64,000 nucleotides of DNA, from the NCBI RefSeq assembly GCF_014202935.1, contig NZ_JACHHX010000010.1, forward strand, positions 45,882 to 109,881, given 5' to 3'. Source of the stretch: Rehaibacterium terrae. GTDB lineage: Bacteria; Pseudomonadota; Gammaproteobacteria; Xanthomonadales; Xanthomonadaceae. A model generated the notes under the pieces. It did not search any database and was not told the origin of the DNA. It saw only the letters and a list, made by a program, of their open reading frames with translations. Position numbers and translations under genes: made by a program. Below, in pieces: positions 31,692-43,391 of this stretch (within the stretch, counting starts at the first letter, position 1; each line of letters begins with the position of its first letter).

Positions 31692-33398
31692 ATGTCCCAC
31701 CCGCTTCCGATCCGCCTGCCCGGCCTGCTGCTGCTCGCCCTGCTCGTGCTCGGAGCGGGGCTTGGCCTGCGCGACCCTTCGCCACCCGACGAGCCGCGCT
31801 TCGTGCTGGCCGCCAGGCACATGGTGGAAAGCGGGCAATGGGTGATCCCCCATCGCGGCAGCGAGCTGTACGCGCACAAGCCGGCCACCTTCATGTGGCT
31901 GCAGGCGGCCGCCTACCTGCTGGTGCACGACTGGCGGGTCGCTTTCCTGCTGCCCTCGCTGCTGGCCGCGCTGGGCACGCTGTGGCTGACCCATGACCTG
32001 ACCCGCCGCCTGTACGGACGGCGGGCGGCGATATGGGCGGCACTCGGCCTGCTGGTGGTGCTGCAGTTCGGCCTGCAGGCCAAGCGCGCGCAGATCGACA
32101 TGGTGCTGGTGTTCCTGACCACGCTGTCGATGTGGGGGCTGCTGCGCCACCTGCTGCGCGGGCCGGACTGGCCGGCCTTGTGGCTGGGCGGCTTCGCCGC
32201 CGGCTTGGGCACGGTCACCAAGGGCGTGGGCTTCCTGCCGCTGCTGGCCCTGATCCCCGCCATCTGGACCATGCGCGACGGTTGGCATGGCGGCGCGGGC
32301 TCGCGGCCGTCCGGGGCGCGCTGGTGGGGCCTGCCGCTGGCCTTCGTGCTCGGCACCGCCGTCTGGCTGGCGCCGATGCTGACCGTGGTACTGACCAGCG
32401 ACGACCCGGCCCTGCACGCCTATGCCCGCGAGATCCTGCTCCGCCAGACCGGCGAGCGTTACGCCAACGCCTGGCACCACATCCAGCCGCCCTGGTACTA
32501 CCTGCAGGTGATCTTCACGCTCTGGCTGCCCGGCGCGCTGCTGCTGCCTTGGCTGCTGCCGGCCTGGTGGCGGCGGCTGCGCCGACGCGATGCGCGCCTG
32601 CTGGTGCTGCTCGGCTGGGCGGTGCTGGTGCTGGCCTTCTTCAGCGCCAGCCCGGGCAAGCGTGAGGTCTACATCTTCCCCGCCCTGCCGCTGCTGTGCG
32701 TGGCTGCCGCGCCACTGCTGCCGGGCTTGATGCGACGGCGCGGCGTGCGGCTGACGCTGGCGGGCTACGCGCTGCTGTTGTCGCTGACGGCGCTGGCGCT
32801 GGGCGCAAGCGGTCTGCTCGCCGATCCGCGCTGGGCGCAACGGCTGGCGGAGGAACGCGCGCTCGACGCCGAAGCGCTGCGGATGCTGCTGCTCTGGCTG
32901 CTCGCGCTCGGTGTCGGCGGCCTGGTCCTGCTCGGCTGGAGCCGGCTGCGTCGCACCGGCACGGCGCTGGTGCTGTTCACCGCGCTGTTGTGGGTCGTCT
33001 ACGGGCTCGGCCTGGCACCGGCGCTGGACGCCAGCAGTTCGGCCCGCGCACTGATGCAGCGGGTCGGCGAACGCATCGGTCCCGAGGCCGAACTCGGTCT
33101 GCTGGCCTGGCGCGAGCAGCACCTGCTGCAGGCCGACCGGCCGGCGCGGGATTTCGGTTTCGAGCGCCCCTGGGAAGACCAGTGGCACGATGCCGCCCGC
33201 TGGCTGGGTGAGCAACCGCAACGACGCTGGCTGTTCGTGCTCGACGAGGCACTGGGCGACTGCGTGGACCGTCAGCGCGCCGAGTTCATCGGCCGCTCCA
33301 ACCGGCGCGACTGGTGGCTGGTCCCCGGGGATGCGGTCGTGCCGGACTGCAGGCCGGGTTTCGCCCCCCGCCCGCAAGGCGATGCCTCGCGCGATTAG
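31692..33398 (+). CDS. ArnT-like glycosyltransferase (GT83 family), copy 2
   Basis: 568 residues with a dozen or so membrane segments and a ~110-residue periplasmic C-terminal part. The catalytic acidic loop reads PSPPDEPRFVLAARHMVESG, and YAHKPATFMWLQA corresponds to the KPP motif of copy 1. It differs clearly from copy 1 in sequence, so it is an old paralogue rather than a recent duplicate. It probably transfers a polyprenyl-phosphate sugar to lipid A or another periplasmic acceptor. Start 31692 avoids a polar leader. Divergent from the two-component genes. Convergent with fumC. Confidence 0.9.
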   Translation: MSHPLPIRLPGLLLLALLVLGAGLGLRDPSPPDEPRFVLAARHMVESGQWVIPHRGSELYAHKPATFMWLQAAAYLLVHDWRVAFLLPSLLAALGTLWLTHDLTRRLYGRRAAIWAALGLLVVLQFGLQAKRAQIDMVLVFLTTLSMWGLLRHLLRGPDWPALWLGGFAAGLGTVTKGVGFLPLLALIPAIWTMRDGWHGGAGSRPSGARWWGLPLAFVLGTAVWLAPMLTVVLTSDDPALHAYAREILLRQTGERYANAWHHIQPPWYYLQVIFTLWLPGALLLPWLLPAWWRRLRRRDARLLVLLGWAVLVLAFFSASPGKREVYIFPALPLLCVAAAPLLPGLMRRRGVRLTLAGYALLLSLTALALGASGLLADPRWAQRLAEERALDAEALRMLLLWLLALGVGGLVLLGWSRLRRTGTALVLFTALLWVVYGLGLAPALDASSSARALMQRVGERIGPEAELGLLAWREQHLLQADRPARDFGFERPWEDQWHDAARWLGEQPQRRWLFVLDEALGDCVDRQRAEFIGRSNRRDWWLVPGDAVVPDCRPGFAPRPQGDASRD

Positions 33399-33412
33399 CC
33401 GCGAAAGCGCCC

Positions 33413-34798
<1,386 letters not shown>

Positions 34799-34851
34799 GG
34801 CAGGCTCCTGCGGCGGCGATCCGGCAAGCATAGCGCCGACGCCGGCACGGC

Positions 34852-35565
34852 TCAGGGCGCGCGCCCCATCTGCGCCACTTCGGCGAGCAGACCCCAGGAG
34901 CGCAGCCCGCGCGGGCCGAGGTGGTGGGACACCAGCCCGCGCATCGCCTCGCGCAGCTCGCGCAGTTGCCCGGGTGGCGGCTCGCGGTCGGCGGCAAGCG
35001 CCAGCAGTGCCGCTCCGCTGACGCTGCCGGCGGCGAGCTGGCGATCGCGCAGCGCGCCGTGCTCGGGGTCGAGCCGGTAACGTGCGGCCGGGTCGAGCGG
35101 CTCGCCGAGGCTGTCGTGATCGAGCGGCGGCAGCACGCCCAGGGCGTCGAGCAGGTCGCGCTCGAAGCGCCGCAACGTCCATGCCAGCCCCGCATCCCCC
35201 AGCGCGGCCAGTGTGCGCCCGTAGCGATCGAACAGCGCCGGCAACGGATCGTGGCGCGGCAGCAGCCGCACCGCCAGCTCGTTGAGGTAGAAGCCGGCCA
35301 GCAACGCATCGCCTGCCAAGCCGAGCGGCGCGATCAGCGCCTCGGCGCGGTCCAGCCGCGCCAGCTCGCCGCGCAGATCGAGGTCGGTGCTGACCAGGCT
35401 GAACGGCTGCAATGCCGCCCGCAGCGGCTGTCGGCGCGGGCCGCGGATGCCGCGCGCCACCGCACCGACACGGCCATGATCACGGGTGAACAGCTCCACC
35501 AGCGCACTGGTCTCGCGCCAGGGACGGACATGCAGGATCCAGGCGGGTTGGGAGGCGATGCGCAT
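34852..35565 (-). CDS. recO: DNA repair protein RecO
   Basis: 237 residues. N-terminal OB fold (QPAWILHVRPWRETSALVELFTRDHGRVGAVARGIRGPRR) and a helical C-terminal part (YLNELAVRLLPRHDPLPALFDRY, LRRFERDLLDALG). As in other gammaproteobacteria the zinc cysteines of some RecO proteins are absent. RecO, with RecR, loads RecA on SSB-coated single strands. It normally follows era directly, but here a 110-base gap with a repeat element lies between them. The start at 35565 fits the family N-terminus. Confidence 0.95.
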   Translation of the reverse strand: MRIASQPAWILHVRPWRETSALVELFTRDHGRVGAVARGIRGPRRQPLRAALQPFSLVSTDLDLRGELARLDRAEALIAPLGLAGDALLAGFYLNELAVRLLPRHDPLPALFDRYGRTLAALGDAGLAWTLRRFERDLLDALGVLPPLDHDSLGEPLDPAARYRLDPEHGALRDRQLAAGSVSGAALLALAADREPPPGQLRELREAMRGLVSHHLGPRGLRSWGLLAEVAQMGRAP

Positions 35566-35640
35566 TCTCGGGACTCGGGACTCGGGACTCGGGAAAGAAC
35601 ATCGAGGCATCGTCATCCCGGCGAAAGCCGGGATGACGGC
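35566..35640 (+). repeat. Dispersed hairpin element, copy D (between era and recO)
   Basis: A triplicated ggactcg lead-in, then CGGGAAAGAACATCGAGGCATCGTCATCCCGGC-GAAA-GCCGGGATGAC, split here for reading. The hairpin is intact with an 11-bp stem. It shares a ~20-base core with the copy at 9418. It is the only copy that interrupts a conserved operon. Confidence 0.8.
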
Positions 35641-35675
35641 AAGGCGTCTCCGCCCTCGGCCCCCTGCCCTCAAGC

Positions 35676-36569
35676 CTACTCGGCGTAGCCGAACTGCCGC
35701 AGCGCCGACTCGTCGTCCGACCAGCCCTCGCGCACCTTGCACCAGAGCTTGAGGAAGACCTTGCGGCCGAACAGTTTCTGCATGCCTTCGCGGGCGCCGG
35801 TGCCGATGGCCTTCAGGCGCCGACCGCCCTCGCCGATCACGATCGGTTTCTGCCCGGCGCGCTCGACCCAGATCACCGCGGCGATGCGCAGCAGCTCGCC
35901 ATCCTCCTCGAAGGACTCGATCTCGACCGTGGTCGAATACGGCACCTCCTCGCCCAGCCGCAGCATGAGCTGCTCGCGCACCAGCTCGGCGGCGAGGAAG
36001 CGCTCGCTGCGGTCGGTGATCTCGTCCTCGCCGTACAGCGGCGGCGACTCGGGCATCAGTCCGATCAGCGTGTCGGCCAGCTCGCGCAGGCCCTTGCCCT
36101 TGAGCGCGGACAGCGGATGCACGGCGGCGAACTCGCGCTCGCGGGTGTGCTCGGCGATGAACGGCAGCAGCGCGGTCTTGTCCTTGAGACGGTCGACCTT
36201 GTTGATCACCAGCACGCAGGGCACGCCGGCGTCGCGCAGGGCGGCGTAGGCCAGACCGTCTTCGTCCGTCCAGCGGCCGGCCTCGATCACCAGCACGGCG
36301 GCATCCACGTCGGTGAGCGCGCCGCGGGCGGCACGGTTCATGTAGCGGTTCATCGCCCGCGACTGTTTGGCGTGGATGCCGGGGGTGTCGACCAGGAGCA
36401 ATTGGCCGTGCTCGAAGGTGGCGATGCCAAGCAGGCGGTGGCGCGTGGTCTGCGCCTTGGGCGAGACGATGCTGACCTTGACCCCGACCAGGGCGTTGAC
36501 CAGGGTGGACTTGCCGACGTTCGGTCGGCCGATGACGGCGACATGGCCGGCGCGGTAGGGAGCGGGCAT
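35676..36569 (-). CDS. era: GTPase Era
   Basis: 297 residues. G domain with G1 [15 protein letters not shown]3 DTPGIH, G4 NKVDRL, and a C-terminal KH domain including [34 protein letters not shown]. Era is an essential GTPase that binds the 3' end of 16S rRNA during 30S maturation. Start 36569 (ATG). It follows rnc by 37 bases, the conserved order. Confidence 0.98.
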   Translation of the reverse strand: MPAPYRAGHVAVIGRPNVGKSTLVNALVGVKVSIVSPKAQTTRHRLLGIATFEHGQLLLVDTPGIHAKQSRAMNRYMNRAARGALTDVDAAVLVIEAGRWTDEDGLAYAALRDAGVPCVLVINKVDRLKDKTALLPFIAEHTREREFAAVHPLSALKGKGLRELADTLIGLMPESPPLYGEDEITDRSERFLAAELVREQLMLRLGEEVPYSTTVEIESFEEDGELLRIAAVIWVERAGQKPIVIGEGGRRLKAIGTGAREGMQKLFGRKVFLKLWCKVREGWSDDESALRQFGYAE

Positions 36570-36607
36570 GTGCGGATTCTAGCCGAGTGGCCACGCAATG
36601 CGTGGGC

Positions 36608-37270
36608 TCAGCTGTCTTCGAGCAGCGCCAGCACGCGCTCGGCGGCAGCCTGCTCGGCAGCGCGGCGCGAGCTGCCCTCGCCCTCGCAGGCGCACTCGGG
36701 CCTGCTCAGTTCGCAGCGGACGCGGAACAGCTTGTCGTGGTCCTCACCGATGGCCTCGATCAGCGTGTAGACCGGCAGCGGATACTGCCGTCCCTGCAAC
36801 CATTCCTGCAGGCGGGTCTTGGCATCCTTGCCGACCTTGCCGACCGGGAGCGTGGCGATGGCCGGCTCGAACCAGGGCAGCACCACGGCTTTGCAGGCCT
36901 CGAATCCGGCATCGAGATAAATGGCGCCGACGACCGCCTCCAGCGCATCGGCCAGGATCGAGTCGCGCCGGTGCCCGCCGCTCTTGAGTTCGCCGGGCCC
37001 CAGGTGAAGGCGCTCGCCGATGCGCAGGCTGCGGGCGATGTCGGCCAGCGAGGCCTCGCAGACCAGGTGCGCACGGGCACGGGTCAGGGTGCCCTCGTCG
37101 GCTCGCGTCCAGCGCGTGTACAGCGCCTCGGCCACGATCAGGTTGACCAGCGAATCGCCGAGGAACTCCAACCGTTCGTTGTGCTGCGGACCGGCGCTGC
37201 GATGGGTCAGCGCCTGCCGCAGCAGTCCGGGGTCGGCGAACCGGTGGCCGAAGACGTCAGCCGCCGCCAC
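36608..37270 (-). CDS. rnc: Ribonuclease III
   Basis: 220 residues. The RNase III signature [17 protein letters not shown] with the catalytic acidic residues, [18 protein letters not shown], and a C-terminal double-stranded RNA-binding domain ([40 protein letters not shown]) are complete. It processes rRNA precursors and other double-stranded RNA. The start is a GTG at 37270, and its first 14 bases overlap the end of the DUF4845 gene, so translation is coupled. Confidence 0.98.
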   Translation of the reverse strand: MAAADVFGHRFADPGLLRQALTHRSAGPQHNERLEFLGDSLVNLIVAEALYTRWTRADEGTLTRARAHLVCEASLADIARSLRIGERLHLGPGELKSGGHRRDSILADALEAVVGAIYLDAGFEACKAVVLPWFEPAIATLPVGKVGKDAKTRLQEWLQGRQYPLPVYTLIEAIGEDHDKLFRVRCELSRPECACEGEGSSRRAAEQAAAERVLALLEDS

Positions 37271-37646
37271 CGCGCGTCAGGTCCACGGTCCGGTCGAAGC
37301 TGGCGACGAAGTCCAGGTTGTAGAACAACGGGCCGCGCACTTCGTACTTGACGTTGAGCCGATAGCCGCTGGAATCGCGGGTGATCTTGATGTGTTCGCG
37401 CTTGACGCTCTCGACGTAGCCGATGTTGAAGCGGCGGTCGAGCAGGTCGCGCACCCGGTTTGGCTCCATGTTGGCGACGCCCGGCTCGGCGGCGACGCCC
37501 TTCATGGCGCTGACCACGTTGTAGTACTCGACGTACACAGGCACCAGCCGCATCGCCAGGTAGGCGAAGAAGCCGACCACGGCCATCACGATGATGAAGC
37601 CGATCAGGGTGATGCCGCGCTGCTTGGTTTGCATGTTCCCCTTCAT
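37257..37646 (-). CDS. DUF4845 membrane protein
   Basis: 129 residues: a pilin-like N-terminus ([44 protein letters not shown]) with one membrane helix and a ~90-residue extracytoplasmic part. DUF4845 proteins sit between lepB and rnc in many gammaproteobacteria and betaproteobacteria; their role is unknown. The first ATG at 37646 has GGGGAG six bases upstream; an internal Met at the fifth residue is an alternative. The RGITLIGF segment resembles a type IV prepilin cleavage region, but the glycine is preceded by Arg as in prepilins without other pilin features. Confidence 0.9.
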   Translation of the reverse strand: MKGNMQTKQRGITLIGFIIVMAVVGFFAYLAMRLVPVYVEYYNVVSAMKGVAAEPGVANMEPNRVRDLLDRRFNIGYVESVKREHIKITRDSSGYRLNVKYEVRGPLFYNLDFVASFDRTVDLTRGGGG

Positions 37647-37681
37647 GTCGCTCCCCTTGGCTGGGCCACCTGGGCGTGAGC

Positions 37682-38476
37682 TTAGCGGATGACCGTGCCG
37701 ATGCGGGAGAAGTCGATCCCGCCGGCGCGGCTGTCCCAGTTCATCCACACCACGAACGCCTTGCCGACCAGGTTCTCCTCCGGCACGAAACCCCAGAACC
37801 GGCTGTCCTCGCTATTATCCCGATTGTCGCCCATGACGAAATAATGCCCCTCGGGCACGCGCCAGCTGCCGTCGCCGCGGATGAAGGCCGGGGTATTGTC
37901 GCGCTGCAGGATCTGATGCTCGCGCCCGCCCAGCCGCTCGCGCTGGAGCAGCGCACCGGTCATGTCGCGGCCGCTGCCGACGCCGATGTAGCGGCCGACC
38001 GGCTCGGTCGCGACCGGTTCGCCGTTGATGTAGATGGTCTTGTCGCGATAGGCGATCTGGTCGCCCGGCAGGCCGACGATCCGCTTGATGTAGTCCTGGC
38101 GCGGATTGACCGGGTAGCGGAACACCACCACGTCGCCGCGCTCGGGCTGCCCCAGCGGCACGATCTTGGTGTGGGTCACCGGCAGACGCAGGCCGTAGGC
38201 GAACTTGTTGACCAGGATGAAGTCGCCGATCAGCAGGGTGGGCATCATCGAGCTGGACGGTATGCGGAACGGCTCGGCGATGAACGACCGCACCAGCAGC
38301 ACGATGAAGATGACCGGGAACAGCGAGCGGGCGTACTCGACGACGACCGGCTCCCTGGCCTCGCCCCTGGCCATGCGCGCCGCACGGCGCTTGGCGAACA
38401 GCAACCGGTCGAACAGCCAGATGCCGCCGGTCAGGGCCGACAGCAGTACCAGGACGGTGGCGAAATCTACGCTCAC
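37682..38476 (-). CDS. lepB: Signal peptidase I
   Basis: 264 residues. Two N-terminal membrane segments (7-25 and about 52-68), catalytic S76 (RIPSSSMMPTLLIGD) and general base K131 (RQDYIKRIVGLPGD), and the FVMGDNRDNSEDSRFWGFV box. It cleaves signal peptides of exported proteins at the outer face of the inner membrane. The start is a GTG at 38476. It is the second gene after lepA, separated by a 159-base gap that contains a simple-sequence repeat. Confidence 0.97.
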   Translation of the reverse strand: MSVDFATVLVLLSALTGGIWLFDRLLFAKRRAARMARGEAREPVVVEYARSLFPVIFIVLLVRSFIAEPFRIPSSSMMPTLLIGDFILVNKFAYGLRLPVTHTKIVPLGQPERGDVVVFRYPVNPRQDYIKRIVGLPGDQIAYRDKTIYINGEPVATEPVGRYIGVGSGRDMTGALLQRERLGGREHQILQRDNTPAFIRGDGSWRVPEGHYFVMGDNRDNSEDSRFWGFVPEENLVGKAFVVWMNWDSRAGGIDFSRIGTVIR

Positions 38477-38493
38477 GAGTGCTCCTTGGGAGC

Positions 38494-38580
38494 CGGGTAT
38501 GGAATACGGAAAAAAAACCGGAAACCGGCGACCGGGAATCGGAAATCGGAAATCGGAAGCCGGAGAGCCCGACGACGGCA
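38494..38580 (+). repeat. CGGAAA-type simple repeat between lepA and lepB
   Basis: Four to five near-copies of a 7-8-base unit (ggaatcgg, aaatcgg, aaatcgg, aagccgg) after ggaatacggaaaaaaaaccgg. This is the kind of lead-in seen in front of the hairpin elements, here without the hairpin. On the minus strand it lies in the lepB leader. Confidence 0.55.
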
Positions 38581-38635
38581 GCGCATGCGTGGCGATATGC
38601 CTGCCGGCCTCCGATACCGCACTCCCGACTCCCGG

Positions 38636-40426
38636 CTACTTGTCCACCTGCAATACCGCCAGGAAGGCCTCCTGCGGGATTTCCACGCGGCCGACCTGCT
38701 TCATCCGCTTCTTGCCTTCCTTCTGCTTTTCGAGGAGCTTCTTCTTGCGGGTGATGTCGCCACCATAGCATTTGGCCAGCACGTTCTTGCGCAGCGCCTT
38801 GACCGTGGTGCGGGCGATGATCTGCGAGCCGATCGCCGCCTGGATGGCCACGTCGAACATCTGCCGCGGGATCAGTTCGCGCATCTTCTCGGCGATCTCG
38901 CGGCCGCGGCGGTCGGCATTGGCGCGATGGCAGATGATCGACAGCGCATCGACCTTGTCGCCGTTGATCAGGATGTCCACACGCACGAACGGACCCGCCT
39001 GGAAGCGCAGGAAGTGGTAATCCAGCGAGGCGTAGCCGCGCGACACCGACTTGAGCTTGTCGAAGAAATCCAGCACCACCTCGGCCATCGGCAGCTCGTA
39101 GCTGATCTGAACCTGGCTGCCCATGTAGTTGATGCCGATCTGGCTGCCGCGCTTCTCCTCGCACAGGGTGATCACGTTGCCCACGTAATCGGGCGGCGTG
39201 AGGATGTTGGCGCGGATGATCGGCTCGCGGATCTCCTCGATCCTGTTCGCCGGCGGCAGCTTGGCCGGGTTGTCCAGCGGCATCGTGGTGCCGTCGGTCA
39301 GCAGCACCTCGTAGACCACGGTCGGCGCGGTGGTGACCAGGTCGAGGTCGTACTCGCGCTCCAGCCGCTCCTGCACGATCTCCATGTGCAGCATGCCGAG
39401 GAAGCCGCAGCGGAAGCCGAAGCCCATCGCCTCGGAGCTTTCCGGCTCGAACTGCAGCGCGGCATCGTTCAGGCGCAGCTTTTCCAGCGCCTCGCGCAGC
39501 GCCGGATAGTCGTCGGCCACCACCGGGAACAGGCCGGCGAAGACACGCGGCTGCATCTGCTGGAAACCGGGCAGCGGCTTGTCGGCCGGCGCCGAAGCCA
39601 GCGTGAGCGTGTCGCCCACCGGTGCGCCGTGCACGTCCTTGATCGAGGCGGTGAGCCAGCCCACCTCACCCGGCAGCAGCGCATCCTTCACCAGCCGCTT
39701 GGGCGTGAACACGCCGACCTTGTCGACCTGGTGGGTACGGCCGGTGGACATCACCAGGATCTTGTCGCCGGGCCTGATCTCGCCCTGCATCACCCGCACC
39801 AGCGAGACCACGCCCAGGTAGTTGTCGAACCACGAGTCGATGATCAGCGCCTGCAGCCGGTCGGTATCGCGCGGCTTGGGCGGCGGGATGCGGGCGACGA
39901 TGGCCTCCAGCACGTCGGTGACGCCCTGGCCGGTCTTGGCGCTGATCGGAATCGCGTCGGCGGCGTCGATGCCGATCACCGCCTCGATCTCGTCCTTCAC
40001 GCGGTCGATGTCGGCGGTGGGCAGGTCGATCTTGTTGAGCACCGGGACCACTTCCAGCCCCTGCTCCACCGCGGTGTAGCAGTTGGCGACCGACTGCGCC
40101 TCCACGCCCTGGGCGGCATCGACCACCAGCAGCGCGCCCTCGCAGGCGGCCAGCGAGCGGCTGACCTCGTAGCTGAAGTCGACATGGCCCGGGGTGTCGA
40201 TGAAGTTGAGCTGGTAGACCTGCCCGTCGCGTGCCTTGTACGGCAACGACACCGACTGCGCCTTGATGGTGATGCCGCGCTCGCGCTCGATCGGATTGGA
40301 GTCGAGCACCTGGGCTTCCATTTCGCGCTCGGCCAGGCCGCCGCAGATCTGGATGATGCGGTCGGCCAGCGTGGACTTGCCGTGATCCACGTGAGCGATG
40401 ATCGAAAAGTTTCGGATGTGTTGCAT
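38636..40426 (-). CDS. lepA: Elongation factor 4 (LepA)
   Basis: 596 residues. Translational GTPase with G1 [15 protein letters not shown]2 RGITIKAQ, G3 DTPGHVDF, G4 NKIDLP, followed by domains II, III, V and the LepA-specific C-terminal domain ([20 protein letters not shown]). LepA can bind ribosomes and has been linked to back-translocation and to 30S assembly. The start at 40426 gives [17 protein letters not shown], the family N-terminus. It is followed by lepB, as is usual. Confidence 0.98.
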   Translation of the reverse strand: MQHIRNFSIIAHVDHGKSTLADRIIQICGGLAEREMEAQVLDSNPIERERGITIKAQSVSLPYKARDGQVYQLNFIDTPGHVDFSYEVSRSLAACEGALLVVDAAQGVEAQSVANCYTAVEQGLEVVPVLNKIDLPTADIDRVKDEIEAVIGIDAADAIPISAKTGQGVTDVLEAIVARIPPPKPRDTDRLQALIIDSWFDNYLGVVSLVRVMQGEIRPGDKILVMSTGRTHQVDKVGVFTPKRLVKDALLPGEVGWLTASIKDVHGAPVGDTLTLASAPADKPLPGFQQMQPRVFAGLFPVVADDYPALREALEKLRLNDAALQFEPESSEAMGFGFRCGFLGMLHMEIVQERLEREYDLDLVTTAPTVVYEVLLTDGTTMPLDNPAKLPPANRIEEIREPIIRANILTPPDYVGNVITLCEEKRGSQIGINYMGSQVQISYELPMAEVVLDFFDKLKSVSRGYASLDYHFLRFQAGPFVRVDILINGDKVDALSIICHRANADRRGREIAEKMRELIPRQMFDVAIQAAIGSQIIARTTVKALRKNVLAKCYGGDITRKKKLLEKQKEGKKRMKQVGRVEIPQEAFLAVLQVDK

Positions 40427-40534
40427 TGCGAAGGGCGCGGCCGCCGGCCTGGAGGGTCGTGGTAAACGGGGCATTATCGCACGGCCGGGACCGGGACCGA
40501 GCCCGGCCCTGACCCCGGCTTGCCGCGGCGGGTA

Positions 40535-40564
40535 GGCGCGGAGCCGCCGTGGCGGCCCCGCGCC
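40535..40564 (-). terminator. Stem-loop downstream of degP
   Basis: ggcgcgg...ccgcgcc with a second inner pairing (gccgcc/ggcggc), starting just past the degP stop on the minus strand. There is no T-run, so it may be an mRNA 3' stem or a weak terminator that separates the sigma-E operon from lepA. Confidence 0.4.
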
Positions 40565-40571
40565 GATGCGC

Positions 40572-42002
40572 TCAGCCGTCCCCGCGCGGGGTCACGGCGA
40601 TGAAGCTGGTCTGGCCGTCGCGGCGCACCAGCAGCATCACCGCGTCGCCGGCCTTCACGCCCTCGGTGGCCTTGGCGAACGCCGCCGCACTGCCGACCGC
40701 GGTGCGGCCGACCATCAGGATCACGTCGCCCGGTTGCAGGCCGGCGCGGCGCGCCGCCAGCCCGGTGACCTGCGACACCAGCACGCCCTCGTCGGCCTTC
40801 AGGCCGAGCTCCTGTCGCTGCTCGGCGGTCAGGTCCTCCACCACCAGCCCGAGTAGGCCGCCGCTGGCGCTGGCCGGCGGGCCGCCGGCACCGGCGGTGG
40901 ACTCGGGCGCGCTCAGCTCGCCGAGCACCACGTCCAGCGTCCGCTCCTTGCCATCGCGCAGCAGGCGCAGCTTGACGCGGGTACCCGGTGCGGTGGCGCC
41001 GACCAGCGGCGGCAGGTCGCTGGAGCGCAGGATCTCCTGCCCGTTGAACTCCAGGATGACGTCCTGACGGCGGATGCCGGCCTTGTCCGCCGGGCTGCCG
41101 GGCACCACGTCGGCAACCAGCGCCCCGGCCGAGCGCTCCAGGCCGAGACTGCGGGCAAAGTCACGGGTGACATCCTGGATCTGCACGCCGAGCTGGCCAC
41201 GGCGCACGCGCCCGCTTTCCCTGATCTGGCGGGCGGCGTTCATCGCCACGTCGATCGGGATGGCGAAGCTCACGCCCATGAAGCCGCCGGTGTTGGAGAA
41301 GATCTGCGAGTTGATGCCGACCACCTCGCCATCGGTGTTGAGCAGCGGCCCGCCGGAGTTGCCGCGGTTGATGGCGACGTCGGTCTGGATGAACGGCACA
41401 TACTGCTGGCTCTGGTCCAGACTGCGGCGGCCGGTGGCGGAAACGATGCCGGCGGTGACGGTGTTGTCGAGGTAGCCGAACGGCGAGCCGATCGCGACCA
41501 CCCACTGACCGGCCTTGAGCTTGCTGGAGTCGCCGATCGGCAGGGTCGGCAGGCCGCGTGCCTGGATCTTGAGCAGGGCCACGTCGGACAGCGGATCGCT
41601 GCCGACCACCTTGGCCTCGAACTCGCGGCGGTCGGGCAGGCGCACGATCACCTGGTCGGCGCCGTCGACGACGTGATGGTTGGTGAGCACCTCGCCATCG
41701 GCCGAGATGATGAAGCCCGAGCCGGTCGAAGTGCGGTCGCGCGGCTGCACCGGCATGCCGGGCTGGCCGAAGAAGCGGCGGAACAGCTCGGGGATATCTT
41801 CCTCCGGAATGTTCTGGCCGCGGCGCAGGGCGGCCTCGGCGGTACGGGTGGCCTCGATGTTGACCACCGCCGGGCTGCTGCGCTCGACCAGCGCAGTGAA
41901 GTCGGGCAGCTTCGCCGCCTGGGCGACGGCAACCACGGCAAACAGGGACAGCGTGAGGAACGCGCGTTTGATCGTAGGCATGGGGATGCGGGGGAAATGC
42001 AT
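40572..42002 (-). CDS. mucD: Periplasmic serine protease DegP/MucD family (Do-type)
   Basis: 476 residues. Signal peptide ([23 protein letters not shown]), trypsin-like domain with catalytic triad H110 ([10 protein letters not shown]), D140 ([11 protein letters not shown]) and S216 ([10 protein letters not shown]), and two PDZ domains (about 270-355 and 390-470). It degrades misfolded envelope proteins; in Pseudomonas MucD is part of the algU operon. Two starts are possible: TTG at 42008, overlapping the rseC stop with AAGGAG six bases upstream, or the ATG at 42002 used here. It ends the sigma-E operon. Confidence 0.96.
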   Translation of the reverse strand: MHFPRIPMPTIKRAFLTLSLFAVVAVAQAAKLPDFTALVERSSPAVVNIEATRTAEAALRRGQNIPEEDIPELFRRFFGQPGMPVQPRDRTSTGSGFIISADGEVLTNHHVVDGADQVIVRLPDRREFEAKVVGSDPLSDVALLKIQARGLPTLPIGDSSKLKAGQWVVAIGSPFGYLDNTVTAGIVSATGRRSLDQSQQYVPFIQTDVAINRGNSGGPLLNTDGEVVGINSQIFSNTGGFMGVSFAIPIDVAMNAARQIRESGRVRRGQLGVQIQDVTRDFARSLGLERSAGALVADVVPGSPADKAGIRRQDVILEFNGQEILRSSDLPPLVGATAPGTRVKLRLLRDGKERTLDVVLGELSAPESTAGAGGPPASASGGLLGLVVEDLTAEQRQELGLKADEGVLVSQVTGLAARRAGLQPGDVILMVGRTAVGSAAAFAKATEGVKAGDAVMLLVRRDGQTSFIAVTPRGDG

Positions 42003-42004
42003 GT

Positions 42005-42457
42005 TCAACGGGAACTCCTTTCCTCGGATGTGGGGCCGGCGGCCGCGGAGACAAGCCGCAGCCGCGGCACGGGAACCATACGCATGGCGCGGCGAAGCGC
42101 GACCCAGGTTCCGGCGACGATGCCGGCCAGCGTGAGCGGGTCGTGCGGCCAGCCGCCCGCCAGGGCCAGGCCATGGCCGGCGACAGCGCCCAGCAGCAGG
42201 CCGGCCAGCGCGTGACCGTAGCCGGCGAAGGCGGCGCGGCGCAACGCGTCGTCGTCGAGGCTCAGCAGCACCCGGTCGCCCGGCCGCAGACGCAGGCCGG
42301 GAGGCTCCGGCAGGCGAAGCTCGCCTGCCAGATCGGCACGGAACAGATCACAACGACCGCCACAGCCGGTGCTGCAGCCGCTGCAGGGGCCGGCCAGCGG
42401 CTGCAGATGCAGCTCGCCGGCCGCACAGGCGACGACGATGGCCTCGCGTTCAGCCAC
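42005..42457 (-). CDS. rseC: SoxR-reducing system protein RseC
   Basis: 150 residues. An N-terminal cysteine cluster (C25, C28, C32, C36 in GPCSGCSTGCGGRC) precedes two membrane segments (about 76-93 and 102-118), the RseC/MucC architecture. RseC is encoded with sigma E and has been linked to reduction of SoxR and to envelope stress; its exact role is unclear. The start is a GTG at 42457, overlapping the end of rseB by eight bases. Confidence 0.93.
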   Translation of the reverse strand: MAEREAIVVACAAGELHLQPLAGPCSGCSTGCGGRCDLFRADLAGELRLPEPPGLRLRPGDRVLLSLDDDALRRAAFAGYGHALAGLLLGAVAGHGLALAGGWPHDPLTLAGIVAGTWVALRRAMRMVPVPRLRLVSAAAGPTSEERSSR

Positions 42458-43391
42458 CGGGAGCGGAAAGCCGTGACGGTGCCGAACCGGTCACGCCGTC
42501 GGCGAAGCGCTCGATCGTCGCCGCCGGCACCTTGCCGATCACGAAAACCCGATGCCCCTCCATCCGCCGCGCCCGCGCATGCACGGCCCCGGCCCGGGTG
42601 GAGACTTCACGGACGGGGGCGCTGCCGAGTGGCTCGACATAGACCGAAACGCTGGCCAGTCCATCGCTGAACACCAGGTGCTCGCCCTCGGCGCTGACCT
42701 GGTGGCGGCGCAGGGTGAAGCCGGGCGGTGGATCGGCGACGCGCCAGGCGCCGGCAGCGTCCTTGCGCGTCTGCGGCGCGCGGATGGTCGTGGTCTGGCC
42801 GGCCGCGCTGGGCCGCAGGTCGGCGGCGGCCGGCGCGCGGCCGAGTTCGATCTCGGTGAAAGCCAGCTGCTCCAGCGCCTCGCCGTTGCCGCCATGCAGC
42901 GACACCCGGAGCGGCAGCCCGGTGCCGGTGTCCAGCCACAGCCGGTAGCCATAGCGGTAGCCATCGCGCGGCAGCAGCTCCACCACCACGGTCTCGCGCC
43001 CGGCGATGCGTTCGTCACGCGGCCCCAGCCGCACGGCATAGTCACTCAGTCGCCCCTGACGGGCGGCATCGGCGACGGGGCGCAGGCCGGACAGGCTGCC
43101 GTTGTCGAACACCAGCGGCGCCGGCGCGGTGCCGATGCAGGTGACGGTGGCACCATCGCGGACCACCTCGCGCGGCTGACCGGTCAACGCGACGATGCGC
43201 TCGCGGTCCTCGCGCGCGGAATGAAACACCCGCAGCGTCTCGATGTGCCCACCCTCGACGTAGACCAGCGTGCCCTGATAGTCGGTGGCGGTCAGCGCCT
43301 GCGCCATGCGTTCCAGCCACTGCCCGGCATCCTGTGCCGGCGCCGGGGTCGCCAGCGCGAACAGGGACAGCAGGCCGGCACGCCAGCGCAT
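42450..43391 (-). CDS. rseB: Sigma-E regulatory protein RseB/MucB
   Basis: 313 residues. Signal peptide (MRWRAGLLSLFALATPAPA), an N-terminal lipoprotein-like domain (WLERMAQALTATDYQGTLVYVEGGHIETLRVFH) and a C-terminal domain (PPGFTLRRHQVSAEGEHLVFSDGLASVSVYVEPL) as in MucB. It binds the periplasmic part of RseA, protects it from proteolysis and detects mislocalised lipopolysaccharide or lipoproteins. Its start overlaps the rseA stop by one base. Confidence 0.96.
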   Translation of the reverse strand: MRWRAGLLSLFALATPAPAQDAGQWLERMAQALTATDYQGTLVYVEGGHIETLRVFHSAREDRERIVALTGQPREVVRDGATVTCIGTAPAPLVFDNGSLSGLRPVADAARQGRLSDYAVRLGPRDERIAGRETVVVELLPRDGYRYGYRLWLDTGTGLPLRVSLHGGNGEALEQLAFTEIELGRAPAAADLRPSAAGQTTTIRAPQTRKDAAGAWRVADPPPGFTLRRHQVSAEGEHLVFSDGLASVSVYVEPLGSAPVREVSTRAGAVHARARRMEGHRVFVIGKVPAATIERFADGVTGSAPSRLSAPGG

